DNA of 64,000 bases from CAYREX01 sp964423505 (GCA_964423505.1 CAYREX010000011.1:1-64000); one strand, 5' to 3'; positions 50,128 through 60,106 are shown, numbered from the stretch's first letter. Numbers and translations are program-made. Notes: generated by a model from the sequence alone, not told the origin.

Positions 50128-50762
50128 CCCCGGGGGAGCCCCGCGGCCACGTCCAGTATCTCGAGGGGCGACCCGACCACGAAGTCGGCCTGCTCCAGCT
50201 CCTCCGGCGCTCCGTATCCGTAAGCGCAGCCTATCGAGGCTATCCCGTTCTCCACGCCGGCCTCCACGTCGTGGTAGCGGTCGCCGGCCATGAAGGCGGC
50301 TTCGTACTCGCCGGTCGCCAGAAGCCCGCCGACCCTGACGGTCTTGCTCGCCTCGCCCCTCGTGCCGCGGAGGTGGTCGAACAGGTGTCCGAGGCCGAGG
50401 GCCCCGGTGACCAGCTCGATGTAACCCAGACCGGAGTTGGAGCAGACGGCCAGGGTCCAGCCCTTCTCCCGGAGCCGCCGCAGCATCTCCCCGGTCCCCG
50501 GGAAAGACTCACCGCTCTCCGGTACGGTCACCGCCTGGTGGCGCCTGACGCCGTCCCGGAACGGCCCCCAGGAGTCGGGGTCGGCCAGCATGGTGCCGCA
50601 GAAGACCTCCATCGGCTCGCCGAAGAGGGCGAGTATCTCCCTCTCCGACGGCTGCGGCGCTCCCACGTCCCGCAGGGCAAGACGGATGGCCGGCAGCAGC
50701 GCCATCTCGGTGCGGTGGAGCGTGCCGTCAAGGTCGAAGACGGCCAGCCCTCGGTCTCCCAT
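50124..50762 (-). CDS. HAD-family phosphatase (phosphoglycolate-phosphatase-like)
   Basis: A 212-residue HAD enzyme with motif I LAVFDLDGTLHRTEMAL (nucleophile D10, D12), a helical cap, motif II LAVCSNSG, Lys in GEASKTVRVGGLLA and motif IV AAFMAGDRYHDVEAGVENG. The class matches Gph/PgmB-like small-molecule phosphatases; the cap does not fix the substrate. It converges on lexA, overlapping by 4 bases. Confidence 0.85.
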   Translation of the reverse strand: MGDRGLAVFDLDGTLHRTEMALLPAIRLALRDVGAPQPSEREILALFGEPMEVFCGTMLADPDSWGPFRDGVRRHQAVTVPESGESFPGTGEMLRRLREKGWTLAVCSNSGLGYIELVTGALGLGHLFDHLRGTRGEASKTVRVGGLLATGEYEAAFMAGDRYHDVEAGVENGIASIGCAYGYGAPEELEQADFVVGSPLEILDVAAGLPRG

Positions 50763-50851
50763 GCTGCTCCTCCCTTCATCCGGGCCGGGAATATAAGCTC
50801 CCGGCGACGACCGCGCGCCTTGGTTATCTTCCGGGATGGACGGAGGTGAGC

Positions 50852-51733
50852 ATGGAGGACCTCTCTGGCGTACGGGGCAGGCCGATGTTCGTGACCGACC
50901 TTGACGGAACGCTCAGGGGGCCGGACGGCATGGACGCGTCCGGCCTGCGCGCCCTCGATCGCATGGGCGGGCTGAGCGTGGTCAGGGTGCTGGCCACCGG
51001 AAGGTCCCCCTTCTCGCTGGAGAGGCTGACCGGCGGCGAGGACCCGCCGGTGGACTACCTGGTCCTCTCCAGCGGGGCGGCCGTCAGGCGGGCCCGGTCC
51101 CGGGCGTGGATACGTGCCGCCACCATGGACGCCGAGGCTGCCGAGATGGCGGTCGGGCTCATGGAGGAGATGGGGCTGGACTTCTCGGTGCATACCGCCG
51201 TCCCGGACAACCACTGCTTCGGCTATCGGACCGGCGACCCGCCCGACCCTGACCTGGCGCGTCGCATCGAGCTCTACGAGGGCTACTGCAGCCCGCTGCC
51301 ACCAGGTCCTCCGAGATGGCCGGTCTCCCAGATGGTGGCGGTCGTGCCCCCGGGGAGGGGCCGGGAAGAGCTGGAGCTGCTGCGCGGGGCGCTGGACGGG
51401 AGATGCAGCGTCATAAGGACCACATCCCCGCTGGACGGCGAGTCCATGTGGATAGAGCTCCTCCCCGCCGGGGTCTCGAAGAGCAGCGGAGTGGCAATGG
51501 TCGCATCTGCGGAGGGGGTCCGCAGGGAGGAGACGGCCGCCGTGGGCAACGACTACAACGACAGGGACCTCCTGGAGTGGGCCGCCTGCTCCTACGTGGT
51601 GTCCGGCAGCCCCTTCCCCCACCCGGAGGGCAGCGTGACCGTGGCGCCGGCGGGGGAGGGCGGCGTCGCAGAGGCGGCCCGTCTCTGGCTCTCGTCGCGC
51701 GGCCTCCTGCCGTCCGGCGAGGAGTGGCCGTGA
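50852..51733 (+). CDS. Cof-type HAD hydrolase
   Basis: A 293-residue HAD enzyme with type IIB (Cof) architecture: motif I PMFVTDLDGTLRGPDGMDAS, motif II VRVLATGRSPFSLERL, cap domain in the middle, Lys in LLPAGVSKSSGVAMV and motif IV AAVGNDYNDRDLLEWA. Cof proteins dephosphorylate sugar phosphates or flavin precursors. ATG 50852 follows GGAGG with a 5-base gap. It overlaps the phosphoesterase gene by 4 bases. Confidence 0.85.
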   Translation: MEDLSGVRGRPMFVTDLDGTLRGPDGMDASGLRALDRMGGLSVVRVLATGRSPFSLERLTGGEDPPVDYLVLSSGAAVRRARSRAWIRAATMDAEAAEMAVGLMEEMGLDFSVHTAVPDNHCFGYRTGDPPDPDLARRIELYEGYCSPLPPGPPRWPVSQMVAVVPPGRGREELELLRGALDGRCSVIRTTSPLDGESMWIELLPAGVSKSSGVAMVASAEGVRREETAAVGNDYNDRDLLEWAACSYVVSGSPFPHPEGSVTVAPAGEGGVAEAARLWLSSRGLLPSGEEWP

Positions 51734-52440
51734 GGCTCTTCGCCATAGCCGACCTGCACCTCTCCCTCTCCGGCGAGAAGCCCATGGACGTCTTCGGAGA
51801 GAGATGGAGGGACCACCACCTGACCCTGGAGCGCCGCTGGCGGGAGCTGGTCTCGGAGGAGGACCTCGTCCTCGTCCCGGGGGACATCTCGTGGGCCATG
51901 CGTTTGGAGGATGCGGCGGAGGACCTCGCCTGGGTCGGCCGGCTCCCCGGCAGGAAGCTCCTGCTCCGGGGGAACCACGACTACTGGTGGGGCTCCCTCT
52001 CCAGGGTGCAAAGAGCACTGCCGGAGGGGATGATGGCCCTTCAGAACGACGCCTTCAGGTTCGACGGCTTCGTCGTGGCCGGGAGCAGGGGCTGGCTGAC
52101 GCCGGTCTCCGAGGGCTTCGAGGAGGGACGCGACCGCAGGCTGCTGGAGAGGGAGCTGGGCAGGCTCCGGCTCTCCCTCGACGCGGCCGCTAGTCTTCTG
52201 GAGGAGGGCGACCGGCTGGTGGTGATGACCCACTACCCGCCGCTCGTCGGAGGGGAGCCGACCGAGCTGGCCGCGCCCGTCATCGAGAGCGGCGCCTCCG
52301 TCTGCGTCTACGGCCACCTCCACGGCGAGGCCTCCTGGCCGGACGAGCCGGACCTGACCGTGGACGGCGTGCGCTACATCCTCGTCTCCGCCGACTTCCT
52401 CGACTTCACCCCGAAAATCGTGCCACCCGCCCGGGGGTAA
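51730..52440 (+). CDS. Metallophosphoesterase (calcineurin-like)
   Basis: A 236-residue enzyme with two-metal ligands in the usual order: FAIADLHLSL, VLVPGDISWA, LLLRGNHDYWWGS, VVMTHYPPL and VYGHLHGEA. These hydrolyse phosphomonoesters, phosphodiesters or nucleotides; no specificity can be given. GTG 51730 overlaps the preceding stop, so translation is coupled to the Cof-type phosphatase. Confidence 0.9.
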   Translation: MRLFAIADLHLSLSGEKPMDVFGERWRDHHLTLERRWRELVSEEDLVLVPGDISWAMRLEDAAEDLAWVGRLPGRKLLLRGNHDYWWGSLSRVQRALPEGMMALQNDAFRFDGFVVAGSRGWLTPVSEGFEEGRDRRLLERELGRLRLSLDAAASLLEEGDRLVVMTHYPPLVGGEPTELAAPVIESGASVCVYGHLHGEASWPDEPDLTVDGVRYILVSADFLDFTPKIVPPARG

Positions 52441-52677
52441 TCCGTGCCACCCACCCGGCCCGAAGCCTCCGGCCGCGCGTACCTCATCCCGGCGAGGGCG
52501 CCTTCATGGCGGATTTCGAAGCTGCATCCATGACCTGATCGACGTAGATGAGCGTATTGTACATGAGCCGTAGAAGAGAAGAGGGCTAGTAGCTCGATTA
52601 TCATCTTCTGCACGCCTTGCCTCGAAGCATCTCCCGTGTATCATTGACTCAGGGGTCTTAATCGAAGGAGGGGGGAG

Positions 52678-55287
52678 ATGAAGGGGACCGTCCGTACGGG
52701 GCTGCTGACCTCGAAGCTCACCACTGCGCTGGCCGGGGAGGTCGGGCCGGAGGAGAGGACCTCCCGGCTGGCCCGGTTCATCGAGGCGAACCAGCCGTCG
52801 GCCGTTGCGTCCGTCATCGAGTCGATAATCTCGGATTCCTGCAGACACATCGATGCGGCTCTGGCCTTCCTGTCCCTGATGGACAGGTCGCGGCTGCAGA
52901 GGCTGCTTCCGGCCTGGGACTGGCGCGGGCTGGACGGCCGCCTCGAAGGGACCGGCATGCCCGAGGCATGGGACCGGTTCTCCTCCCTCTCCCCGTCCGA
53001 CCGGAAGCTCCTGCTCGCAAGGCTATCCCTGCTCCTGGAGGCGATGTGCATCCATCACTCCGAGGAGGACCCCGCAGGCGATATGCCCGACCTCCCGGAC
53101 GGCCGGGGGCTGGCGCTCGGACTCCTCCGGTCGGAGACCCCCGACAGGGCATCGGTCGTCGTCCGTCTCTCCGACTTCCCCGTCGAGTCCAGGCGCTCGC
53201 TCAGGCAGGTCCTCTCGGAGCTCGATTTCATCGAGGAGGAGATGGGAGCCTGGCGCTACGTCATTCACGGCGCCGACCTGGACCGGCTGGCCGACGGAGA
53301 AAATCTCAGGGCTCACGACAGCGGCTCCCCGGTAGCCGGTGCGATGGCCTCGAGGAGGGCCGCGAACCTGGTCAAGAGGTTCGAGCACCTGGCGAGGTGC
53401 CTTCAGATGTACCCGAAGGGGCACCCCTCCACCGAGCCGGCCATGGCGTCATTCCTCGCGGCTCTGCAGGGCGCCCTCGCCGAGGGCCCGGTGAGCATAT
53501 GCGCCTCCGGAGAGACGGTCATGGTCAACGACGTGGTGGTATGGGACAGGAGCCCGGCAGTGGCCGAGCTTCTGAGGTCGATGGCCGACAGACAGGTGAG
53601 CAGCATCACCTTCGACGAGGATACCGGGCCGGAGGCCGTCCTGGAGCTGATGGCCCTTTTCAACAGGTCCCCATCGTACATCGAGGAGCACGGAGGGCTC
53701 TCCAGGCTGGTCGAGCTCCGCGGGCTCGACAGCATAGACGTGAACCGCTACCACTACGAGCTCGTATCGGGCGAGGAGGTCCTCGAGGGCGGCATCAGCT
53801 CGGCAGAGGCGATAGTCGAGGACGCGATCTTCTCGGAGCTGATAAGGAGGCTGGAGCACGGCGAGAGGATAGACTCCCTCTCCGGGGCGAAGCTCGGCGA
53901 GGCGCTCAAGAAGGTCCTGACCGAGGCAGGCGGGGACGACGGCGAGAGGCGCCGCCTCTTCGCGAGGTTCGTCTCAGCCGTCGATCCGGGGCTTCTCGAG
54001 AGGGGGCTCCTCACGGACCGGCGGGTCCAGCGCGGCATAGCCTGGACGGCCGTCAGGAGGATCATCACCGGCCTCATGGAGAGGGTCCGCTCCGAGGACC
54101 CCGACGTCAGGCACGAGGCGCTGGAGCAGCTCCTGAACATGTCGCTGATAGCCGTGGAGCGGGGCAAGGTCAACACGATAATCCAGGTGGTCCAGAAGGT
54201 CTCGACGGCCATCCGGTCGGAGAGCGACCCGGACGTTCTCTACCGCGCGGTGACGGTGCTCGGAAGGCTTCAGGAGAGGCTCCTTGCCTCCGGTCTCACC
54301 GCCATCGCCCTGGAGGCGGGAACAGTCCTCTCGGAGCTGGAGATGCGCAGCTACTCTCGCACGCTCATGGAGTCAGCGAGGGTGAAGGCCCTGGAGGAGG
54401 CCAGGAGGATGATGGACTCGGCCACGGCGGCCGAGCGCCTGGTGGAGAGGCTGCTTTCTGAGGACAGGACGGAGTCGAGGGAGGCCGGTCGGCTTGCCCT
54501 GGCCATACCGCCGGGAAACCTGGTCTACAGGCTGGTGGAGCTCTTCCACAGCGAGGACCGGCACCTGCGGGCCAGGGTCTTCAGGATACTCCTCAACTTC
54601 AGGAAGAGGGCGCTGCCGGTCCTGCACGAGCGCCTGAGCGAGCTCAGCCTGGGCGAGGGGACCGTGAGGGATGCCGAGACCGGGCTTCTGGAGAGGTCTG
54701 TATGGTTCCAGGTGCGGAATCTCGTCCAGGTCCTCCGCGAGATAGGCTCTCCAGAGAGCGAAGGCCCCCTTGCGGCGATGTGCAGGGACGCCGACCCGAG
54801 GGTAAGGAGGGAGGGGCTCAGGGCCCTCTCGAAGGTCTCGAGGAGCACCGCCGGGAGCCTGGCCCTGAACATGCTGCAGGACCCCGACGGGGCGGTCGCC
54901 GCCGAGGCTCTCGGGCTGGTCGCGGGCGAGGCTCCCGCGAACCCGGCCTTCAGGAATGCCGCGCTCGGAGCGTACGAGAACCCCGCCATCAGGAGGGAGG
55001 TCCTGCTCTCGCTCGATACCCTCGGGGGAGGGAGGGAGGTTGCCGGGCTGGTGATGCGGGCCCTCTCGGAGGGGGACGGGCATGACCCGTTCGGAGACCC
55101 GGAGGTCACCGCCAGAGCCTTCGGGCTGCTCGCGGCCCACGGCGGCGCCCCCGAGCTGGAGGCCCTGGAGACCTACGCCGAAAGCGTCTCCGGAGGGTTC
55201 CTGAGAAAGAGCCACGTCGACAGGGGCGTCGCACGACACCTCGGGAAGACCCTCGAGACCCTCAGGAGGAGGCTGGGCCGGGCCTGA
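52678..55287 (+). CDS. Large HEAT-repeat protein
   Basis: An 869-residue soluble protein with no signal peptide. The N-terminal third is helical without recognised family; KRFEHLARCLQMYPKGHPST (residues about 235-255) opens a mixed domain. From about residue 430 to the end are HEAT-like helical pairs (ERVRSEDPDVRHEALEQLLN, MCRDADPRVRREGLRALSKV, MLQDPDGAVAAEALGLVAGE), suggesting a protein-binding solenoid. GAAGGAGGGGGG precedes ATG 52678. The ABC-F gene follows after 78 bases. Role unknown. Confidence 0.75.
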   Translation: MKGTVRTGLLTSKLTTALAGEVGPEERTSRLARFIEANQPSAVASVIESIISDSCRHIDAALAFLSLMDRSRLQRLLPAWDWRGLDGRLEGTGMPEAWDRFSSLSPSDRKLLLARLSLLLEAMCIHHSEEDPAGDMPDLPDGRGLALGLLRSETPDRASVVVRLSDFPVESRRSLRQVLSELDFIEEEMGAWRYVIHGADLDRLADGENLRAHDSGSPVAGAMASRRAANLVKRFEHLARCLQMYPKGHPSTEPAMASFLAALQGALAEGPVSICASGETVMVNDVVVWDRSPAVAELLRSMADRQVSSITFDEDTGPEAVLELMALFNRSPSYIEEHGGLSRLVELRGLDSIDVNRYHYELVSGEEVLEGGISSAEAIVEDAIFSELIRRLEHGERIDSLSGAKLGEALKKVLTEAGGDDGERRRLFARFVSAVDPGLLERGLLTDRRVQRGIAWTAVRRIITGLMERVRSEDPDVRHEALEQLLNMSLIAVERGKVNTIIQVVQKVSTAIRSESDPDVLYRAVTVLGRLQERLLASGLTAIALEAGTVLSELEMRSYSRTLMESARVKALEEARRMMDSATAAERLVERLLSEDRTESREAGRLALAIPPGNLVYRLVELFHSEDRHLRARVFRILLNFRKRALPVLHERLSELSLGEGTVRDAETGLLERSVWFQVRNLVQVLREIGSPESEGPLAAMCRDADPRVRREGLRALSKVSRSTAGSLALNMLQDPDGAVAAEALGLVAGEAPANPAFRNAALGAYENPAIRREVLLSLDTLGGGREVAGLVMRALSEGDGHDPFGDPEVTARAFGLLAAHGGAPELEALETYAESVSGGFLRKSHVDRGVARHLGKTLETLRRRLGRA

Positions 55288-55365
55288 TCCCGTAGTGCCT
55301 CCGGGCAGTTCACCTATCATATTCCGCCCCTGCGTCCGTTCCACCCGAGACCGCCGGAGGTTCGA

Positions 55366-57309
55366 ATGCTGCTGGACGCCAGCTCCGTGGGGATGACCTT
55401 CGGCGACGAGGATGTCTTCGAGGGGCTGACCTTCCGCATAAACAGGGGGGACCGTACCGCGCTGGTCGGCGTCAACGGAGCCGGCAAGACCACTCTGTTC
55501 CGCCTCCTCACAGGGGAGCTCGACCCCACCGCGGGAACCATCCACACCGCCAGGTCGCTCCGTGTCGCACATCTCCCGCAGCTCATGGGCAACCTCGGGG
55601 AGGGGCCGCTGCTGGAGACGGTCTGCAGGGAGGCCGGGGAGGGCGCCAGGGCGCTGGACCGCATGGAGGAGATACACGGCGAGCTCCCGGACGCGGAGGG
55701 GGAGGAGCGGAGAGAGCTCATGCGGGAGCTCTCCCGGGTGGGGGACGTCGTGGCCTCATGGGACGCCTTCCGCATGGAGAGCAGGGCGGAGAGGATACTG
55801 GCGGGTCTCGGTTTCCGTCGCCCGGACATGGAGAGGCCGGTCTCCGAGCTGAGCGGCGGCTGGCGGATGCGGGCCAGGCTGGCCTCGCTGCTCCTGGCCG
55901 ACCCGGACCTCCTGCTGCTCGACGAGCCGACCAACCACCTGGACCTGGACGCCAGGCTCTGGCTGGAGGAGTACCTCGCCGGTTTCGCCGGCGCGGTATG
56001 GGTCATCTCGCACGACCCGGCGTTCCTGGACAGGATAGCGACCCGGATAGCCGAGCTGGAGTTCGGCGAGCTCACCATGTTCACCGGCAACTACTCCGAC
56101 TACGAGCGGCGCAAGGCCGAGGAGACGGCGCTCAGGGAGAAACAGGCGCGCCAGCAGGCCGCTCGGGTGGAGAAGCTGGAGAGGTTCATCAGGAGATGGG
56201 GAGCCAAGGAGAGCAAGCGCTTCCAGGTACGGAGCCGCCAGAAGATGCTGGAGCGCATGGAGGTGATAAGGACCCACCGCGACCCCTCCCACGTCGCCTT
56301 CTCCTTCCCCGACCCTCCGAGGAGCGGAGAGCTGGTCGCCAAGCTCTCGGGGGTGACGAAGGCCTACGACGGTCCGGTCCTGGAGGGGGTCGACCTGGAG
56401 CTCGGCAGGGGAGACCGGGTGGGCGTGGTGGGCCGCAACGGAGAGGGCAAGTCGACGCTCTCGCGGATGCTGGTCGGCATCGAGGGGCCGACATCCGGCA
56501 GCATGACCATGGGCACCGGGGTCGAGGTGGGCTACTTCTCGCAGGAGGCGGACACGCTCCCGGACCGGTCGCTCACCGTGCTGGAGCACCTCTCCCGGAT
56601 GAGCCCGGGAAGGAGCGAGCAGGAGCTGCGCGGGCTGCTGGGCTCGTTCCTGTTCACCGGCGACGACGTCTTCAAGCCCACCGGGGTCCTCTCCGGGGGG
56701 GAGCGGAGCCGGCTCGCCCTGGCCGGCCTGCTCCTAAGCCCCGTGAACCTCCTGGTCCTGGACGAGCCGACGAACCACCTGGACATCTTCTCCCGGAACG
56801 TGCTGCAGGAATCACTGCAGTCCTACACCGGCACGCTCGTGCTGGTCAGCCACGACGAGAAGCTGCTGGACGCAGTCGTGGAGGTGGTCTGGGAGGTGGG
56901 CGGCGGCGGCGTGAACAGGTTCGCGGGTGACTTCTCCACCTATCTCCGGAGGCGGCAGCGGACCGTGCGTGAGCTGCTGGAGAGCGACCGCCGCGAGGGT
57001 CAGAGGCGCAGGAGCCAGTCACCGCCCCGGGAGGAGGAGCGGGAGAGGAAGCGGAGGGAGGCGGCGGAGCGGAAGGAGCGCTACCGGAAGCGGAGCGCCC
57101 TGCAGAAGCGTATCGACAGGGTTGAGAGGAAGCTGCTCCCGCTGGAGGAGAAGCAGGCGGAGCTGGAGCGGCTGCTCGGGGACCCGGAGGTGCTGAGCGA
57201 CGGTGGTCGCGTCAGGGAGCTGCAGAGGGAGCACGCCTACCTCTCCGACGAGATAGCGGAGTACCGTGAGCAGTGGGACGGGCTGGCCGAGCAGATGGAA
57301 GACCTCTAG
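55366..57309 (+). CDS. ABC-F family ATPase (ribosome-associated type)
   Basis: A 647-residue soluble tandem ATPase without membrane domain. First ATPase: LVGVNGAGKTTLFRLL, LSGGWRMRARLASLLL, DLLLLDEPTNHLDLDARLWL. The linker with FQVRSRQKMLERMEVIRTHR (P-site tRNA-contacting arm) joins the second: VVGRNGEGKSTLSRML, LSGGERSRLALAGLLL, LLVLDEPTNHLDIF. A charged coiled-coil C-terminus (residues about 550-647) follows, as in Uup/YdiF. ABC-F proteins relieve stalled ribosomes or protect from antibiotics. Confidence 0.95.
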   Translation: MLLDASSVGMTFGDEDVFEGLTFRINRGDRTALVGVNGAGKTTLFRLLTGELDPTAGTIHTARSLRVAHLPQLMGNLGEGPLLETVCREAGEGARALDRMEEIHGELPDAEGEERRELMRELSRVGDVVASWDAFRMESRAERILAGLGFRRPDMERPVSELSGGWRMRARLASLLLADPDLLLLDEPTNHLDLDARLWLEEYLAGFAGAVWVISHDPAFLDRIATRIAELEFGELTMFTGNYSDYERRKAEETALREKQARQQAARVEKLERFIRRWGAKESKRFQVRSRQKMLERMEVIRTHRDPSHVAFSFPDPPRSGELVAKLSGVTKAYDGPVLEGVDLELGRGDRVGVVGRNGEGKSTLSRMLVGIEGPTSGSMTMGTGVEVGYFSQEADTLPDRSLTVLEHLSRMSPGRSEQELRGLLGSFLFTGDDVFKPTGVLSGGERSRLALAGLLLSPVNLLVLDEPTNHLDIFSRNVLQESLQSYTGTLVLVSHDEKLLDAVVEVVWEVGGGGVNRFAGDFSTYLRRRQRTVRELLESDRREGQRRRSQSPPREEERERKRREAAERKERYRKRSALQKRIDRVERKLLPLEEKQAELERLLGDPEVLSDGGRVRELQREHAYLSDEIAEYREQWDGLAEQMEDL

Positions 57310-57391
57310 CCGGCCGGATGCCCTCTGTCCATGGATGCAGCCCCGGTCAGGTCGAACCGGACGCGCCGGACCCCGCCCGGCGGGCTGGCGG

Positions 57392-58534
57392 TTACCGGAG
57401 GGAGGCGAGGGGGGCGGAGACGTCCATGACCACGACGCTGTCGTCGGCGGTAACCGCGTAGAGCCTCATGCTGCTGTCCATGACGATGTCGCGCGCGTTA
57501 GTGCCCAGCTCGATGCTCCCCAGGTATCTGCCGTCCGGCTCGTAGACCTTGAGCTCGCCCCAGTCGGAGACCAGCACGCGTCCGTCGGGCGAAGCGAGGA
57601 TTCCGTCCGGCGAGAAGAACTGCCCCGGCCCGTCACCCTCGGAGCCGAACCTGTCCTCGAACCTGCCGTCCGGCGAGTACCTGACGACGCAGCTGCAGAA
57701 CCAGCCCAGCCCGTAGATCGTCCCGAGACCGTCCACGGCCACCATGATGTCCAGCTCCGAATCGTCCAGCGGGCCGCTGACCGCCTCCTCCACGAGCAGC
57801 TCCAGCTTCCCGTCCGGGCCGAAGCGGAGGATGTCGTCCCTGTTGCGGTACCATGCTGCCACCGCTCCGCCCTCGCCGGTCGCCACCACGTCGTCGAAGC
57901 CCGTGCCGTCAGGGTGCCGGAGGGTGTCGATCGGCTCTCCGGTCATGCCGTCGAGCATCAGCAGCTCGGAGGATGTGATGACGAAGGCGGTGCCTCCGGG
58001 TGAGACGTCGAAGCCGGTCAGGTAGGGGTTCCGCTCCTCGCTGAACCTCCACTGGGTGATGAAGCCGCCCTCCCGGTCGAACACCTGGATCCTGCCGCTC
58101 TCGTACTCGCCCACCCATATGCGCCCCTCGGAGTCCACCCCGATGTGCCTCGGGTCCGTGAACCTGCCGGTACCGGTACCCGAGCCGCCGAAGGAGAGCA
58201 GCATCTCCGGCCCCGCTCCCCCCGGGGGGGTCCCGGGCACTCCGCCGACCCCCTCCATTATCCTGGAGGTGGTCTCGTCGACGCTCCGCATCGTGAAGAA
58301 GAAGACCGCGGCGGAGATGCCGAGTATCAGGATGACCATCGATATCACGAGCACCGCAAGCGAGCGGGACCCCTGGGAGGGCCTGCCCTTTATCCTCGGC
58401 AGCACCGGCCCCCGCTTCATGGCGTCCGGAGGGACCACCACCGTGCTCTCGCAGTGCTCGCACCTGGCGGTGTACTCTCCCGGCTTCGGTCTCAGCGGGG
58501 CGCCGCAGGAGGGGCAGTCGAACTCGCGCACCAT
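57392..58534 (-). CDS. Zinc-ribbon, single-helix membrane protein with beta-propeller domain
   Basis: A 380-residue protein: an N-terminal zinc ribbon (FDCPSCGAPLRPKPGEYTAR, CEHCESTVVV; residues 5-30), one membrane helix (SLAVLVISMVILILGISAAV), then an NHL/six-bladed propeller-like region with repeats such as DPRHIGVDSEGRIWVGEYES, FSPDGILASPDGRVLVSDWG and RDIVMDSSMRLYAVTADDS. The ribbon would be cytoplasmic and the propeller periplasmic, which suggests a sensing or scaffold role. No partner gene identified. Confidence 0.75.
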   Translation of the reverse strand: MVREFDCPSCGAPLRPKPGEYTARCEHCESTVVVPPDAMKRGPVLPRIKGRPSQGSRSLAVLVISMVILILGISAAVFFFTMRSVDETTSRIMEGVGGVPGTPPGGAGPEMLLSFGGSGTGTGRFTDPRHIGVDSEGRIWVGEYESGRIQVFDREGGFITQWRFSEERNPYLTGFDVSPGGTAFVITSSELLMLDGMTGEPIDTLRHPDGTGFDDVVATGEGGAVAAWYRNRDDILRFGPDGKLELLVEEAVSGPLDDSELDIMVAVDGLGTIYGLGWFCSCVVRYSPDGRFEDRFGSEGDGPGQFFSPDGILASPDGRVLVSDWGELKVYEPDGRYLGSIELGTNARDIVMDSSMRLYAVTADDSVVVMDVSAPLASLR

Positions 58535-58552
58535 GGTCGCCTCCTTCCGGGA

Positions 58553-59827
58553 CTACTCTCCCGTCGGTGACATGAGCATGTGCAGGGCCATTCCTATCCT
58601 GTGGGGCGCCGGTGGGTCCGACCCGGTCCCGGTCAGGATGGCGGTCCGGACAGAAGCGTTGCCTATCAGCGTCTCGCCCGGCGGGACGAGCACCGCCTCC
58701 TCCAGGGCCTCGAGGGCTGCGCCTGCGATATCGTCCTCCGGCGCAGCTTCCTCTAGCGGGACCAGGACCAGGACAAGCCGCCCATCGCCGGTTCCGTGCA
58801 CCTCGAAGAGGGCGTCGCAGGGGAGCTCGGGAAGGACCACCGAGCCGACCATCCTGTTCAGCACCGAAGCCAGCAGGGGGATCAGCTCGGCGTCCCCGGC
58901 GCTGCCCGGGAGCTGCACCGGGACGGCGCCCGGCAGGCCGGAGAGGTCTCCGGCGTCCGGCATCGGCTCACCCGTCCATCCCTCCGGGGCATCGACCTCA
59001 GCGGCGGGCGAGAAGGGCGGGTTGGGCGCCGGGGCGTGACGCATCGAGAGCCCGTCACCGCTGCCGGAGCCTCTGAGCCAGAGCAGGTGCCCCTCCTCCT
59101 CGGACAGCGGATGCAGCCGTGCCACCAGAGTGTCGACCGCCGAGAGGACCGTCCCCCAGGTGGCTGCGTAGACCGTATCCCACGGGTGCACCCCCGGGTC
59201 CAGGGAGGCCAGGTTCGACGGTACGCCGCCGAGCGCCCCTGATCGGGCCAGGGCCACGGAGCCCTCCCCTGCGGGTACGACCGATGTGCGCAGACCGCGC
59301 CAGGCCGCCCTGGAGAGGGGGGAGGCGTTGCTGCCCAGGGTCCAGAAGAAGGCGCTTCCCTCGGCCTGTACGTGCATCATCAGGGTGTCCGGCCCGGAGC
59401 CGAGGAAGATGCTGGTCCGGAGGGGCAGGGAGTCGGGAGGGGCCGAGGAGGAATCGCCCGAGAAGAGCAGCACGGCCGGGCCGCATCCGACCGGCTCCAG
59501 CCGCAGCGCCGTCTCCCACCCGGACGGCTCCCCCGAGACGGGTGCCGAGGCCAGGGCCAGGGCCGGCTCGAGGAGAGTCTCCCCGGTGCCCGAGGGGCAG
59601 AGCACGACGTAGCCCGACCAGGCAACCCCCTGCACCATCATCCCGCGGCAGCCCCAGGACCAGAGACGCTCGACCCATCCGGGCGTCAGGCCCTCCCAGG
59701 CCGACGCGGGGAGCATGGCGTCCTCCGTCATGACGACGACGGCGTCGTAGGAGCCGGAGAGCGCGGGCATGCGATGCACCTGCGGCTGACCCACCAGCGA
59801 GAGGGCGACGAGCAGCGCCGCCGTCAA
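58553..59827 (-). CDS. Hypothetical exported protein
   Basis: A 424-residue protein starting from TTG 59827, which overlaps the stop of the preceding lipoprotein gene (TTGA). The N-terminus (LTAALLVALSLVGQPQVHRM) is a short signal peptide. The body is Ala/Gly/Leu-rich and contains PLSGSYDAVVVMTEDAM-like and PELPCDALFEVHGTGDGRLV segments; I find no catalytic motif or known domain. The SYDAVVVMTED stretch hints at a Rossmann-like or insulinase-related fold without proof. Confidence 0.6.
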   Translation of the reverse strand: MTAALLVALSLVGQPQVHRMPALSGSYDAVVVMTEDAMLPASAWEGLTPGWVERLWSWGCRGMMVQGVAWSGYVVLCPSGTGETLLEPALALASAPVSGEPSGWETALRLEPVGCGPAVLLFSGDSSSAPPDSLPLRTSIFLGSGPDTLMMHVQAEGSAFFWTLGSNASPLSRAAWRGLRTSVVPAGEGSVALARSGALGGVPSNLASLDPGVHPWDTVYAATWGTVLSAVDTLVARLHPLSEEEGHLLWLRGSGSGDGLSMRHAPAPNPPFSPAAEVDAPEGWTGEPMPDAGDLSGLPGAVPVQLPGSAGDAELIPLLASVLNRMVGSVVLPELPCDALFEVHGTGDGRLVLVLVPLEEAAPEDDIAGAALEALEEAVLVPPGETLIGNASVRTAILTGTGSDPPAPHRIGMALHMLMSPTGE

Positions 59828-60102
59828 CGTATGTCCTCCATCATCTCCTCGACCTCGCGGACATGCCTGCCCGCCTCGTCGGCGGCGTCCTGCGCCTGGT
59901 CTATCATCGTTCCCGGGCTGGTCAGCGAAGGGGCCAGCTGGTCCCCCGCGGGCCGGCCCTCCTCCGCCCCGCGCGTGGAAGAGTCGACCGCCGCGCTGTC
60001 CGAAGACGAAGACGAAGACCCGGCCGGCGGACCGTCCGTCTCCCCGCCTCCGCCGCAGCAGCCTATGAGGAGCAGCAGCAGGGCCATGGCGACGATGCTC
60101 AT
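59824..60102 (-). CDS. Small hypothetical lipoprotein
   Basis: A 92-residue lipoprotein: MALLLLLIGCCGGGGETDG with lipobox IGC, a Ser/Asp-rich linker (AGSSSSSSDSAAVDSS) and a short coiled-coil (MIDQAQDAADEAGRHVREVE). It is probably anchored in a membrane and extends through the linker. It begins 4 bases after the HydF stop and overlaps the next gene, so the three form one transcript. Confidence 0.65.
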   Translation of the reverse strand: MSIVAMALLLLLIGCCGGGGETDGPPAGSSSSSSDSAAVDSSTRGAEEGRPAGDQLAPSLTSPGTMIDQAQDAADEAGRHVREVEEMMEDIR

Positions 60103-60106
60103 CCTC

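Noticed and set aside
52374..52613. Small minus-strand open frame before the HEAT-repeat gene
   Set aside because: It overlaps the end of the phosphoesterase gene, lacks a ribosome binding site and shows no domain. The 237-base gap has only a short CGTGCCACCC direct repeat at its start.
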